From: Stenopsyche tienmushanensis | Taxonomy: Eukaryota > Arthropoda > Insecta > Trichoptera > Stenopsychidae | Length of the DNA: 64,000 bases | Assembly (NCBI GenBank): GCA_008973525.1 | Contig: WACJ01000269.1 | Coordinates: 310,001 to 374,000, forward strand | Direction: 5' to 3' | Part shown: piece after piece, positions 22,718 to 33,775 of the stretch | Layout of the letters: each line of letters begins with the position of its first letter | Numbering within the stretch: the stretch's first letter is position 1 | Notes under the pieces: generated by a model | Seen by the model: only the letters and a program-made list of their open reading frames with translations | The model's database searches: none | What the model was told of the DNA's origin: nothing | Position numbers and translations under genes: made by a program

Positions 22718-23587
22718 ATGTCTCTGGCCACTACATTTGAATTCTTTGAAAAAACAGCTACGCATCTTCCAGATTCGACTGATGAAAATGATTTGTTTGC
22801 TGCCTTCGTTTTTGCTACCATGTTGGATAGCCATTTTCGCCCTGTCCATACAACTACATCCTCCGAAGATAAAAATGAAAAAAATGAAATGATACTAATA
22901 CCAGAGTGCTGGATGCAAAAAAGACCCGACCACTATAGTTGTCATTTTTATCCAGTCGGTTATCCAACTTGCACGTGTGAAATAATTATAGCAAATTTTG
23001 GAGGAATGATGCTTGTTAATTTATTATATACGGGATCGCAAAAAGCTTTTACAATTTGTGTGACTTCATTAAATCAATATGTAAAGCGACCAACATCGGA
23101 CATATTAAAAAAGAAATTTAGTAAAAAAAAAACCAAGCAATTATGGATAGATCTGAGAAATCAAGTGATAACACCGGGTAGAAGCGAGCTGTTGATTAGT
23201 TTCGGAATCCCAGGTGGAAGTTTATTTGGACTACCACTAGAATTACTTGATCAAATTACGTACAAACTAGATGGTCTTAGTGTCATGCAGCTGTCGAGCA
23301 CTTGCCGACATTTTAGAAATATCATTGAAAATAATAATCTTTGGAAAATCATGTGTCATAAGGAATATAGAAAATACCATGACCTAGCAAAAAATAAAAC
23401 AGAGCCAATTAACTGGTTCGAAGAATATAAAATTTGTCATAAAAAGAAATACGGAAGAGTGAGACATACGACACCTGATAACCCTATTGATCCTCTTCTG
23501 TACGAACCGAGTTTTTTATTTAATGCATATCCGTGGTATTCCCTCAGTTTAAATAATTGTATTCGTATACCTAAATATAATAAATGA
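22718..23587 (+). CDS. Fbxo7/nutcracker-like protein (array copy 3)
   Basis: This is a 289-residue paralogue. The FP-like domain (about 1-157) is three residues shorter than in copy 1, in the NEKNEM loop. The F-box is at about 168-213 (LFGLPLELLDQITYKLDGLS). The segment MCHKEYRKYHDLAKNKTEPI through NWFEEYKICHKKKY is almost identical to copy 1 in DNA. The mid-FP part (CWMQKRPDHYSCHFYPVG) is almost identical to copy 4. The tail is YEPSFLFNAYPWYSLSLNN followed by IRIPKYNK. The frame is open 10 codons upstream across the acceptor at 22707-22712, and I use the ATG at 22718. No poly(A) signal lies close; AATAAA is at 24162-24167. Confidence 0.85.
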   Translation: MSLATTFEFFEKTATHLPDSTDENDLFAAFVFATMLDSHFRPVHTTTSSEDKNEKNEMILIPECWMQKRPDHYSCHFYPVGYPTCTCEIIIANFGGMMLVNLLYTGSQKAFTICVTSLNQYVKRPTSDILKKKFSKKKTKQLWIDLRNQVITPGRSELLISFGIPGGSLFGLPLELLDQITYKLDGLSVMQLSSTCRHFRNIIENNNLWKIMCHKEYRKYHDLAKNKTEPINWFEEYKICHKKKYGRVRHTTPDNPIDPLLYEPSFLFNAYPWYSLSLNNCIRIPKYNK

Positions 23588-23723
23588 AGGAGCAATATTT
23601 TCTTTGTATTGAATGAAACAATACAAGCAATGTCCAAGTAGTTCAACAGATATTTTTATGAATGAAATGAAAGTCACAATGCCATTTAATCTGTGGTAGG
23701 AAAAGATTGCGCGTCATTACTCA

Positions 23724-24161
23724 ATGCAGAACGTAATGATCTTTGTGTTTATTTTCTGGAAGAAGTTCTGCATTTTTTTAAAAAATGCTGCAAACTACGT
23801 CCGCCGAAAATTTTGCGCAAAAGTGGGGGTAGATCCAAGGATTCCCAACGAGAAGCGTCCGCATAGGGCATGGCACAATTCGGGGATTATCCGGGCACCC
23901 ACCACCCCAACTCCTCACGATATTCTTACTCATTATCAACGTTTACAGTTATCAACACGTTCAGCACGAATGTCAAATAAACTTTCATCAACACCGCACA
24001 TTAATATCAAACTAATTTTCAAAAGTACCATGGAGTCACCGATCGATTTGTTTGAAGCGAATAATTTAAAATATTTATTTTTAAAGAGTTTTTTAAAGCT
24101 TTTTACATCAATACTTAGACTTCGGATAGCTTTCAGAATTGTGCATTTTGTTATTTTTTGA
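23724..24161 (+). other. Open frame, probably repeat-derived
   Basis: A 145-residue frame 140 bp after copy 3 contains VRRKFCAKVGVDPRIPNEKR and a Ser/Thr/Pro-rich middle. I do not recognise a domain. The downstream text around 24255-24285 (TTTAAGAACCGCTG) looks like a BED-type hAT end. It could be part of a decayed hAT or the real 3' untranslated region of copy 3, since the nearest AATAAA is at 24162. Confidence 0.2.
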
Positions 24162-24254
24162 AATAAAACTTATTTATTAAACAAGAGTTTCATTTTTATG
24201 AAGAATTTGTTTCTGCAAGAAAAAAAGTTATCCAAATGAGGTCCGCGGACTATA

Positions 24255-25150
24255 TAAGTTTAAGAACCGCTGTATTAAATCATTTAGATGGGCGTTCCTC
24301 AGTAAACTGAACAAGACGAAAAAATCTATACACGGGACCGTTGTCTATGTCAAAGGGGTGTATTTAAGTGAAAAATATTGTTTTAATAGCAAAATTTATA
24401 ACGTAGAAGAAAATTACGGGAAAACTGCAAAAATAAAATGTTCACATGTATGTTGGTAATTTTAAAAGTAATGGTATTTTATGTAAATATAGGTTTTTAA
24501 TGAGCGACGTTTGAAAATCGTCCGCGTCAGGCGGTAGACGTTCGCAAAGTGCTCCCACAGTTAATGTGTTAAGCTGTTTGGTTAATCTGTTTTGCAGTGC
24601 TTTGATTTTCTGCCTATTTTTGTGTTTCTTCTTTAAGATGTCAACTGCGCAACCTGGCGGAAGATAAGGGGAAATGGACGCGGAAGAACCGTGTTTTTAT
24701 GAAAGGATTAAATATCGTCGTCAGTCGGAGCTTAATCGATAATGGAGCCTCACGTTACAACCGTTCCATTCTTTAATAACCGCGATAAATAAACTATTAA
24801 GTCTGGAACACTAAAATAGTATTTTGTTAGAAAAGAAATCCTGCGAAAACTGCAAGTCTATCAGTTTCGGATTTTCTATTTTCAATAGATTTCTGCAAAG
24901 GAGTAGTGATACTCGGATGATGACGCCACTCCCGACCTCCAGTGAGGTGACATCACATCATTGGCGAATGAGCAAGATCCCCGGCGGCGGAGCAAGATCT
25001 CCGAGGGATGTAGGATCCTTTATTCGCTTCTGAACCTCAACTGAGGAGGATCATCGAGAAGACGACCAACTTCGAGTTCGAGAAGATGGTTCGATAAAGC
25101 GTCTGCCCTCGAGTGTACCATCGCCCGCTTGTAGAGCAAGCGTCCGTTGT
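24255..25150. other. Intergenic tract with a hAT-like end
   Basis: No gene recognised. TTTAAGAACCGCTG near 24262-24275 resembles the terminal repeat CAGCGGTTCTTAAA of BED-type hAT elements; the same word recurs near 34455-34470. Sequence from about 24900 to 25150 is more GC-rich and may belong to the repeat R1 that follows. Confidence 0.35.
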
Positions 25151-25154
25151 GGCA

Positions 25155-25270
25155 CAAGTCCGATCGCGAGGCGTCTATTTGTCATGTCAGCGGTCCGAAA
25201 AGCAGACCGGTTGGATATACAGACCTGTTGACCACTCTGTCCTCTTTTAGGGCTTATTGCGGCTTTTTTT
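25155..25270 (-). repeat. Dispersed repeat family R1, minus-strand copy
   Basis: This matches the reverse complement of 33385-33490 and 48768-48870: CCGATCGCGAGGCG, CGGTCCGAAAA.C.GACCGG, then CCTCTTTTAGG.CTT.TTGCGGC. The core contains an inverted CGGTCCG/CGGACCG. It ends at a T-rich tract. Confidence 0.6.
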
Positions 25271-25434
25271 TTTTTTGGGGATAAATGCGTACCTGGGGCC
25301 TTCTATGATCTGTACGATCACGGAAGCTTTTTAGTTTTGAGTTATAAAATCTGGCTAGTTTCTATCCCGCGCTCAGAGCGCAAGTGGCCACTCGAATAGC
25401 GGACAATAAATAGCTCGGTCAGTGGAGGGTCCCC

Positions 25435-25893
25435 ATGTTCTTTTGTCTCAGATATGAAGTGATACATCCATGTCTTATCCTAAATTGATGTAAAAACTTG
25501 GCCTTATTGCTGTGAAACATCGCCAAACACTCGATTGAAACATCATAATGACGCTGTTTTTGTCCCTTCTTGCGTACAACTTTCTCATGTCCAAATTTTC
25601 AGTCAATATGCGATGTATAGCATTTTTTAAATGTCTACCGTGTTTGCCAATAACATTTTGTGGATTTTATTCGCTATTTCTGGGGTGGTTACCTCATTTA
25701 ATCGATCACTGCGCTGTTTGTCTTGGCAGCTCGTCCCAGCCACCCAAGAGCTTACTGTTGTAAACGAAGGATCAGATTTCCCGAGAGTAGAATCTAGCTC
25801 GGATTTGATATTAGTTGGGCTGAGACCTTTCACCGAATGATTGAAATCATATGTTCCGTCGTTCATCGCAGCCGACTCTTGTGTCGTTACCAT
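25435..25893 (-). pseudogene. mariner transposase, internally deleted remnant
   Basis: The N-terminal HTH region reads LGKSDPSFTTVSSWVAGTSC then RSDRLNEVTTPEIANKIHKM, the mariner N-terminal form (SFTTV..WV......RSGR..EVTTPEI...I). After about 25600 it continues in other frames into the part preceding the first catalytic D (HSNKAKFL-type, 25440-25550), which is nearly the same DNA as 38780-38890. It is broken by stops and lacks the catalytic core. Confidence 0.7.
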
Positions 25894-25919
25894 TTTCGTG
25901 TCGTTACCGAGTTCGCGTG

Positions 25920-27090
25920 CGAATAGCGATGATAGCCGACCTCTACGTCAGAAAGTGTTGAACACTACAGTTTATTTTCTTTAAATTGTATTTAACGTAT
26001 CACCAGTATTTAAGGCATTCAAATTTTATAACCTCAATTTATTTAGAGTCTAAATGCAATAAATTATAAAGACTTATTCGATCATTTTTGATTTTTTAAA
26101 ATATGTATATACGGTTTTCATTTTTAAATACATTATTTCCAAATATTTATTAATTTAAAGATAAAGGATTTTTCAAAATATCTTCAATTTTTTTTCACAA
26201 TCATATAATGCGATATTTATTTTTAAAATGGGAAATAATATGATTGCTATTTAATCCGGATAAAAATTAATATTTAAATGTAAATATATAATAAATCTGA
26301 TAAATTTGTTCTGTAAAAAAATTATTATTTTATAATCAAAAAATCTTAAGCTATCAACATCAATAAATTATTAATTTTGATTATACTCATCCTCAAATGA
26401 ATTTTAAAAAAAAACGAGAAAACCTTATATCCAATGATTTTTGTTAATTTAAATGCCCAAGCCGTATATATACGACAAAATTTTGCACAAATAACGCGTA
26501 GTAATTATTCAATTGCTATATCTAGTCATCAAAATTATTTATACTTGAGTCTTTATCCATGGCCTAATGGCTAACAAAGCATTGAAATGCGGGTATACAG
26601 ATTAATTTGATGCGGTTGAAACTATGTTTAACGACGACGCAACGAACGACTTTTTGAGGGCTTAGGCTATTTTTTTGAGCTGGCAAGCCACCATTACATT
26701 GCATCTGACATTGGATTGTATGTACATTACGGAAATATCAGTTTATGTACAATTATCATAACATTTACCTTATCTGCAGGTAAGCATTTTATTTCCATAC
26801 TACATATATATTATTTGTAGTCGTTCAAAATATTTCCAATCCATTTTTTTTCATACAATGGTCGAGTGATTGGATTTTAATTAATTACAAATTTGTTAAT
26901 GAAATGTAAGTGTAGTCTTGCATTTTCCTTAATAAGGCATTGATTTAAGCATAAGAATCTGTGCATGGGATTCGTTGCAGTTAATACAAATGTGAATTTT
27001 AAAAAAATATGTATAAAAAGCAAAGGAACAGTGTGCTACATAATTTCTTTTTGTTTTCAAATTTTCAACTGTATTTTTGTTGTTTTGCAG
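25920..27090. other. AT-rich intergenic tract
   Basis: No gene recognised. The text from 26440 to 26480 (AATGCCCAAGCCGTATATATAC) resembles the hairpin half near 3768. A GT-AG-like junction (TATCTGCAG followed by GTAAGC at about 26780-26786) could be an exon end, but no coding frame supports it. Confidence 0.4.
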
Positions 27091-27141
27091 CTATATTTTA
27101 CCATATCAAGAGTCTATATGAATGCTTCATCCGCATTTTAG
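27091..27141 (+). other. Candidate upstream exon of copy 4, homologous to 13448-13498
   Basis: A long pyrimidine tract ending TTGTTTTGCAG precedes text that aligns with the small exon before copy 2 (TATATTT, then ATGAA, then TC.GCATTTTA). Here the frame that is open in copy 2 has a stop and the donor is poor (GTTCAA). It is either a decayed or an untranslated exon, 3 kb before the main exon of copy 4. Confidence 0.25.
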
Positions 27142-27299
27142 TTCAAGTGGAATTCGTACTATAATAATTTTATCGTTTTATTTCATTCTGATATAATTGG
27201 TTCTCATGCCAAAGCTAGTTTCATTAATAGGCATAAACACTGTAATAGTTTATTGACTTGGTATTTATCAAGATGTTAACACTTTGTATACGGGTCCGG

Positions 27300-27520
27300 T
27301 TTGATGTGTGTAAAAAAGATTTCAAGTTAAAGTACTTTGGCTATGTTATGCGCAACAAGAAATATGCACTTCTACAATTAATACTCCAGGGGAAGATCGA
27401 GGGTCGTCGCAGCCATGTTACGAACTCAGTACCAGAGTACTTTTTCGCACTGTCGCAAACAAGATCAGCTGCTAGTTGCCGACGCACTTGGAGTGCAAGG
27501 CACATAAAGAAGAAGATCGG
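27300..27520 (+). pseudogene. Non-LTR retrotransposon C-terminal fragment
   Basis: The frame reads LKYFGYVMRNKKYALLQLIL followed by QGKIEGRRS, the same polyprotein tail as at 9400-9830 (usual form YLGHV.R...Y.LL.LIL.GK.EG.RG.GR). After a frameshift it continues with scraps of the final segment. The reverse-transcriptase core is absent. Confidence 0.65.
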
Positions 27521-27919
27521 ATGCCCGCTTATAACATAATAAAAAATATGTATTAATTATATAGTATATATAACTGTATCTATTATTAACACGTATGGCG
27601 TCATGTCACACATGCATGTGACATGCATGATCTACCCCAAGGGTACCATGACACATATTTGGATTCTGAATAATAGCTTATCTTCATTTTTTTATTCTTA
27701 GAACAATCAGCAAGCTTATTGATCTAAGATAAACAACATATTTTTACAGTGTGTTACAGTCTCGCATCGCTATTTCCTCTATTTGCTTCCAAGTATCAAA
27801 TTTGGGCCTCCGAAGGGACAACACGCTGCACATGCTATTCACGCTGGACAACAAAAGAGTTAACACACCTTGAGCGGAATATGTAGATATACCCGCACGC
27901 TACGCTGGAGGCATTCAGA

Positions 27920-27943
27920 AAAACGGGTAGTTCTACCCGTTTT
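27920..27943. repeat. 11-bp perfect palindrome
   Basis: AAAACGGGTAG (27920-27930), two bases, then CTACCCGTTTT (27933-27943). It lies between LINE fragments, close to a second palindrome around 27605-27635 (CACATGCATGTG). It may be part of a MITE, but I could not find matching element ends. Confidence 0.6.
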
Positions 27944-28074
27944 ACAGAATTAATTTCACAGCAGAAAAGGTAGTTCAAATCAACATTTTTGTATGGTTAT
28001 TGTACATAAATATTTTTCAATCATATTCAATGGTAAATAAAGTATATGTTTGTTGGTTTAACATTTTGTTTCAT

Positions 28075-29210
28075 GTATTATAATTCAGCCGACAGTGTCG
28101 GGTGTGTTGTTGTGACTGAAAGTGTTGTAGAATGTCAATATTAGAGCTCGATGCGGTACCCCAGAGCTGTATCCCATATGTCCAGATTGGTTTTAATATA
28201 CTTTTGTATAAAAGTGTTTTGTTTATTAGGGACAGTCCCGATTTTCGTTCCATTAACCAACACAGCATTATCATATTGCTTTCCAGTTGCTTTCTCTACT
28301 ATGCTTATGTGTGTCTTCCACATTAAATATCTGTCCAGGTGCATGCTGAGATATTTGACTACGTCTGCCTGTGGCAGTGCACAGTCATTCAGTGAGGCAA
28401 GAGGACATGTTTCTCGTCTATTAGTGAAAGTGACATGCATAGATTTACTTTCATTAGCCTTTATGCGCCATTCCTTGAGCCATTTTTGTATGTTGTTGAG
28501 GTTGAGGAGCAGTTGAGTTTTGCAGGGAAGTTTAGAAGAGCTGTGTCGTCCGCGTAGGTGGCAATCGTCGTGGTGTTTGTTGTTGGGATATCGGCTGTGT
28601 ATAAAAGATATAAAACTGGACCAAGTAGACTGCCTTGTGGGACTTCGGATTTTATATCATGGAGTGTGGTGGTTTCATCTTCGTATTTGACGTAGAATTT
28701 TCTGTTGGTCAGGTATGATTTGAGTATGAAGAAGTAATTTGTGGGCAGTTGTTTTCCAATTTTATATAGCAAGCCCGGATCCCACACTTTGTCAAAAGTC
28801 TGAGTTACGTCCAGGAATGCTGCCAAGCAATATTTTCTTTCTTCTAAGTCCTTGTGTATTCTATTAAAGATCCTATGTATTTGTTCCACAGTCACATGTT
28901 GTTGACGAAATCCAAATTGGTGATTGGGTATTAGATTGTTTTTCTCAATTATTGACTTAGTCTCTTCAGTAGTAGTTTTTCAAAAATTTTAGAAATTATT
29001 GGGAGTAATCTGATGGGTCTGTATGATTTGACGTCATGTATATCTTCGCCGGTCTTGGGGATTAGCATAATCTTAGCCACTTTCCATTGCGGGGGGAAAT
29101 AGCCCATTTTTAGTACCGCATTGAATGTTTGTACCAAGAACTTAAATCCTTTGGTAGGGAGTTCCTTTACCATTCTTCTCGTGATGAGATCGTAGCCAAA
29201 CGATTATTTT
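28075..29210 (-). pseudogene. Jockey-type LINE, 5'-truncated, frameshifted
   Basis: Minus-strand frames in order: VKELPTKGFKFLVQTFNAVL and SYRPIRLLPIISKIFEKLLL (start of the reverse transcriptase), then FLDVTQTFDKVWDPGLLYKI (motif A), SEVPQGSLLGPVLYLLYTAD (motif B), ATYADDTALL (motif C, catalytic DD), then LINKTLLYKSILKPIWTYGI and QLWGTASSSNIDILQHFQSQ near the thumb. The pattern is that of insect Jockey elements. At least three frameshifts break it. The endonuclease region is absent. Confidence 0.85.
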
Positions 29211-29214
29211 GTTT

Positions 29215-30150
29215 TCTTATTTTGCGTTTTTCGGCAATTTTTTATTGATTGTTATGTATAACAGTTTTTTTTTGCGTCCATTCCGGAGTTCCCGCAGAAT
29301 AGAGTTGAAAAGTACAAATGATATTTATTTTATTTTGTTGGTTTTATTATAAATATGAACAAACATACAAACATTAATTTTTTGAGAAAGTGCAAACAAT
29401 AAGTTGACAAAGTTTTATCGTAATCGAATGAACGGTATGGCAGCGCATAAAATACGAACAAACAAAGATTTATTTTTGTATATTAGACTATTACTCGCGC
29501 TATTTTATATATTACAAGATTTGAATGAAAGATATAGTTAAAATCATTTTTTTTATCGCTTCAATACGATTGCTATAGATAAGGCACTGAGGGATCGAAA
29601 TTTGGTTGGCATATTCAAGATAACTTCTTACATATGCACAGTATAAATTTTTGATGGTTTTGGTCAATCAAAATTCCTTGGAGGAAATTTTAGTCATGGG
29701 TAACGCCTACATCTTTAAAAGAGTCCACTCGTAGGACAGTTTGTTGAGATAGTAGATAGAATTTAGAATGTTTATTAGGACAATAAGATCTAATTTATTA
29801 CATAGGCAATAGAGAAATTAAAAATCGAATCAATAGTTTTGAGAATCTTCATATAATAGCCAAGTCAAAGTGCCGGTTTAAACCCTATAGAACATCTATG
29901 GAAGGAATAATCGATTAAAATTATAGGAAACTCTGGGAAATTAATGGAATCCCTTTGGATCATTTAAAAATTTTGGTCAACTGAGGTTGCAGTAAAAAAA
30001 ATAATTTTAAACCTTAATTTTTTGTTTATTGTTATATTGATTGCTCATTTTTCTCTTTGTTTTTGTTCGTCTTTATTTGGTTTTTATGTATTTTTTCTTT
30101 TTCATGTCATAAAATTGGTGTGAATAAATATTGTATATTGATTGAATACT
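29215..30150. other. Intergenic tract before copy 4
   Basis: No gene recognised. The words FIEHLWK-like text near 29870-29960 (ACCCTATAGAACATCTATGG) resembles the Tc1 third-catalytic block (N.IEHLW), suggesting a decayed Tc1 piece at about 29860-29990. The rest is AT-rich. Confidence 0.35.
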
Positions 30151-30186
30151 TAATTCATGCTTGACAATTTTTTAATTCCAGATTTC

Positions 30187-31056
30187 ATGTCTGTGGCCAC
30201 TACATTTAAATTCCTTGAAAAAATAATACCACAACTTCCAGATTCGACCGATGAAAATGATTTGTTTGCCGCCTTCGTTTTTGCTGCCATGCTGGATAGC
30301 TATTTTCGTCCTGTCCATACTATAAACACTGAAGATGAAAATGAAAAAAACTTGCAAAATGAAGTGATACTAATACCAGAGTGCTGGATGCAAAAAAGAC
30401 CCGACCACTATAGTTGTCATTTTTATCCAGTCGGTTATCCAACTTGCACGTGTGAAATAATTATAGCAAATTTGGGAGGAATGATGCTTGTTAATTTATT
30501 ATATGCCGGATCACAAAAAGCTTTTACAATATGTGTGGCTTCAGTAAATCAATCCGTAAGGCAACCAAAATCAAAGGTATTAAAAAAGAAATTTAGTAGT
30601 GCCAAAACCAAGCAGTTATGGATAGATCTGAGAAATCAAGTGATAACACCGGGTAGAAGTGAATTGTTGATTAATTTCGGAATCCCAGGTGGAAGTCTAT
30701 TTGGATTACCACTAGAATTACTTGATCAAATTACGTACAAACTAGATGGTCTAAGTGTCATGCAGCTGTCGAGCACTTGCCGACATTTTAGAAATATCAT
30801 TGAAAATAATAATCTTTGGAAAATCATGTGTCGTAAAGAATATAGAAAATTCTATGACCTAGCCAAAAATAAAAAAGAACCAATTAACTGGTTCGACGAA
30901 TATAAAATTTGTCACAAAAAGAAGCACGAAAGAGTGAGACGTCCAATACGATTCAATCCTATAGATTTTCTTCCGTTAGAACCAAGTTATTTCTTTTATG
31001 ATCCCATAATTGATGAAATATTGGTAAAACCCTGTCCCGTGGTACTCCAAAATTAA
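30187..31056 (+). CDS. Fbxo7/nutcracker-like protein (array copy 4)
   Basis: This is a 289-residue paralogue: FP-like domain (about 1-159, with the loop INTEDENEKNLQNE one residue shorter than copy 1) and F-box (about 170-215, LFGLPLELLDQITYKLDGLS; LSSTCRHFRNIIENNNLWK). The segment INWFDEYKICHKKKHERVR follows. The tail is unlike the others: PLEPSYFFYDPIIDEILVKP then CPVVLQN, without the PW pair the other three copies have. The acceptor TTCCAG is at 30176-30181, and the frame stays open 10 codons upstream, as in copies 2 and 3. A poly(A) signal lies at 31410-31415. It is the last copy I can see in the window. Confidence 0.85.
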   Translation: MSVATTFKFLEKIIPQLPDSTDENDLFAAFVFAAMLDSYFRPVHTINTEDENEKNLQNEVILIPECWMQKRPDHYSCHFYPVGYPTCTCEIIIANLGGMMLVNLLYAGSQKAFTICVASVNQSVRQPKSKVLKKKFSSAKTKQLWIDLRNQVITPGRSELLINFGIPGGSLFGLPLELLDQITYKLDGLSVMQLSSTCRHFRNIIENNNLWKIMCRKEYRKFYDLAKNKKEPINWFDEYKICHKKKHERVRRPIRFNPIDFLPLEPSYFFYDPIIDEILVKPCPVVLQN

Positions 31057-31409
31057 ATAGTTGGAATATTATTTTTGTCATTGCTAAATCAATTATTCCA
31101 TGGTGAAGTAGACAGTTGGCTAGTTACAGTTGTACAAAATTATTTTTTGGGTCCTTTTGACATTCTTCAAATATAATCATCTATGTATCCTCGGATGCTC
31201 CTTGTCTTTATTTTCTGTGATCTATTTGTCTGGATATTTTCTTTATTTAAATAATTTTCTCTCGATAGCTAAAATGTGAAGGTAGCTTGTTTTAATATCA
31301 AGTGACGCAATATGCAAGATTCGACATTTTAAAATAACATTCAAGTAGTACCAAAGATATTTCTCTAAATTAAATGGAAGTAAGTATAGTTGTAAATGTT
31401 GGTATTGCA

Positions 31410-31415
31410 AATAAA
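31410..31415 (+). terminator. Poly(A) signal AATAAA for copy 4
   Basis: AATAAA lies about 355 bp past the stop, in the context GCAAATAAATGTGG, which resembles the copy 1 signal. Confidence 0.4.
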
Positions 31416-31419
31416 TGTG

Positions 31420-33375
31420 GCTCTATATTAACATATTATATTACATGCCCACTTTTTCGCGTGATAGCAAACCCCCGCAAACCCCCCAAACACTCTCTTG
31501 AACAAACTTTTTTGCAAACTCCATTCCAACCCTTGTGATCTTATTTTTCAAACAAACATTTCTTAGCCGAATATTGGTCAAAATTCATATTTTTATAATG
31601 TTTTCTGTAAATAATTCCACGAAAATATCTTGTTCAAGTATAACCTGCTCCCGCAGACGCCTGCTTAAAAACCACTGCTCTTAAATTAAGATATATTATG
31701 CACCTAAAATTTGTATCAAATTATTTTTTAAAGTGGATCTTTTGAGGCATCATAACGGATTAAGTCTAATTTATTGTATGTTTAAGATTTAGGAATATAA
31801 ATAAAGCGTAAATGTGCACTTTGGCTTATAAATTTTATGTGTCAATATATGTGTAGCTTTCGGTATATAAAATACGGGTAATCCTAACGTATTTTAATTT
31901 AACGTATTTTTATTATGCTATTCAGGTACAGGTCGATGAAAATGTAAAAATGGTATATAATACTTCAGCTATCTATTGGGATTCAATGATATCTTTTTCA
32001 GTATTAAAATTCTCTTTTTTTGTAAGGATTGTAATTATTAGATAATAATATCTGTTTTAATATACATAATATAGATCTGCGTAGAACGGTGTGATGTAAT
32101 TACCAATAAGTCAATAAATTTATTATATATTAGTTGTGTTAATTAGACTATATGTTGACATGAAGTTTTGGGCCGAATATTAAAAATATATATATATATA
32201 TCAATACACCAAGCACTATCACCACATTAATAGAAATTGAATCATCATGCAATTACAATGTACTTTTACTTCTGATTTTTGGTTTATATATGTAAAGTTC
32301 AAAATGAAAATAGTACAACAATAATAAAACATAAATCTAATAAACCATTTTTTTCTAGTTATTTATGTGCAATTATCGTTATCATATTATAATTATGTTG
32401 TATGATAGATAAAAATGTAAGGGGGTCGATTAAGAAAATCATTTTAAAAGGGGTCAATGTAGGAAATTGTTGGGAACCCCTACTCTAAAGTAAATTTCAC
32501 CAATTCCACACCATTTTCTTAGGCAAACTATGACTAAATTTTTGCTGTTCAGATTTAAAAATAGTGATGATTGTGATCGGAAATGAACAGCAAGTACTAC
32601 TGGAAACGGCTTGGAAGAGGAAAACTTGAATTGGACAAAATTTGATGCAGAAAGTCTACAAGAATCACCATAATTATTTTAATTAAAAATCGGGTAGTAT
32701 AGAATGTATGTCCATTTTAATCTATCCCATCAAGGTTTGTTTACATAGAGCTTTACTAAATCGTTTTAAAAAAAATCATAAATTTGGGTAGGTTTATATG
32801 CAAAAATAGTAATTTTTGAAGTCTTTCAATGCTTTGTGATCTTTAAAAAAAAATCTAAAAAGTTAGATGCCTAAATGTGATGATTGGATCAAGACTGAGT
32901 AGAGTAAATTGATTTTTTTCGAATTTTGATGATGAACAGTTTAGTTGTAGACCACAAAGGGTTATAAAAATAAGTTATGTTCTTACACTACAAAATTTGG
33001 AAACGCTTAGTACTTCGTGAAAAAACGTATTATAATTCATAATGTATTGATACTAAAAAATATGCACATTATTAAACATAACCTCATCATAATAGCAAAA
33101 TATTGTCTAAATAATAGCACATATTTATTGGATGCACGCGGCGAGAAGATAAGTTGTTAGCTAAGAGATAAAGCTGTGTTTGTGTAATATATAATAAAAT
33201 GGGCTTGCTACTAACCAGGGTATGAAGCGCCCGTGGCAAATGCAATATATTAAATACTATTATAATGTATGTTTTAAAATAATATACAAAGATAGTCCCA
33301 AAAGTGCCCGACCTAACGTATAGATGGCGGTTACTGTTATAAAAAATATTATGATAGAAAGTGTTGCTTCCGTGA
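31420..33375. other. Intergenic tract with scattered hAT-like ends
   Basis: No gene recognised. Short words typical of BED-type hAT ends appear near 31655-31680 (AAAAACCACTGCTC) and 32455-32490 (GTTGGGAACCCCTACTCTA). A (TA)n run is at about 32183-32200. The text near 33295-33345 (CCCAAAAGTGCCCGACCTAA) resembles a mariner terminus. None has a findable partner. Confidence 0.4.
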
Positions 33376-33379
33376 TCAT

Positions 33380-33775
33380 AGAAAATGCCGCAAAAAGTCC
33401 TAAAAGAGGAAGGAGTAACTATAAGGTTTGTATGTTCAATCGGTCCGTTTTTCGGACCGCTGCTATGACGATTGAGCGCCTCGCGATCGGATGCTGAACA
33501 TATCTACAGAACGACTACAAATTCTCATTATGAAACGAAGTTGTCTGAAGAAGACTGATCGAGTGGATTATTCAAATTTTATAATCTGTTGAAAATATTG
33601 TTATTGCGGACTTATGCCGGCTGGGTCGGCTCAATGTTTAATTAAACAAATCGGACAGAATCACTGTTGGTTTATATAAAGTAGAATGGTCGAGTAAAAT
33701 AAAAACCATGTGTAACTCTCGACCGGGTCGATATTGTGCGTTTTGCGTCCCAAGCCCAGTTGCGCCCGTGGCGGG
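33380..33775 (+). repeat. Dispersed repeat family R1, plus-strand copy
   Basis: It aligns over nearly 400 bp with 48760-49140: GCAAAAAGTCC.AAA.GAG, CGGTCCGTTTTTCGGACCG (a 7-bp stem hairpin), GAGCGCCTCGCGAT.GGATGC, CGAAGTTGTCTGAAGAAGA, TTATTGCGG.CTTATG and finally AACTCTCGACCGGGTCG. The open frames at 33734-33948 lie over its right end and are not genes. Confidence 0.65.
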
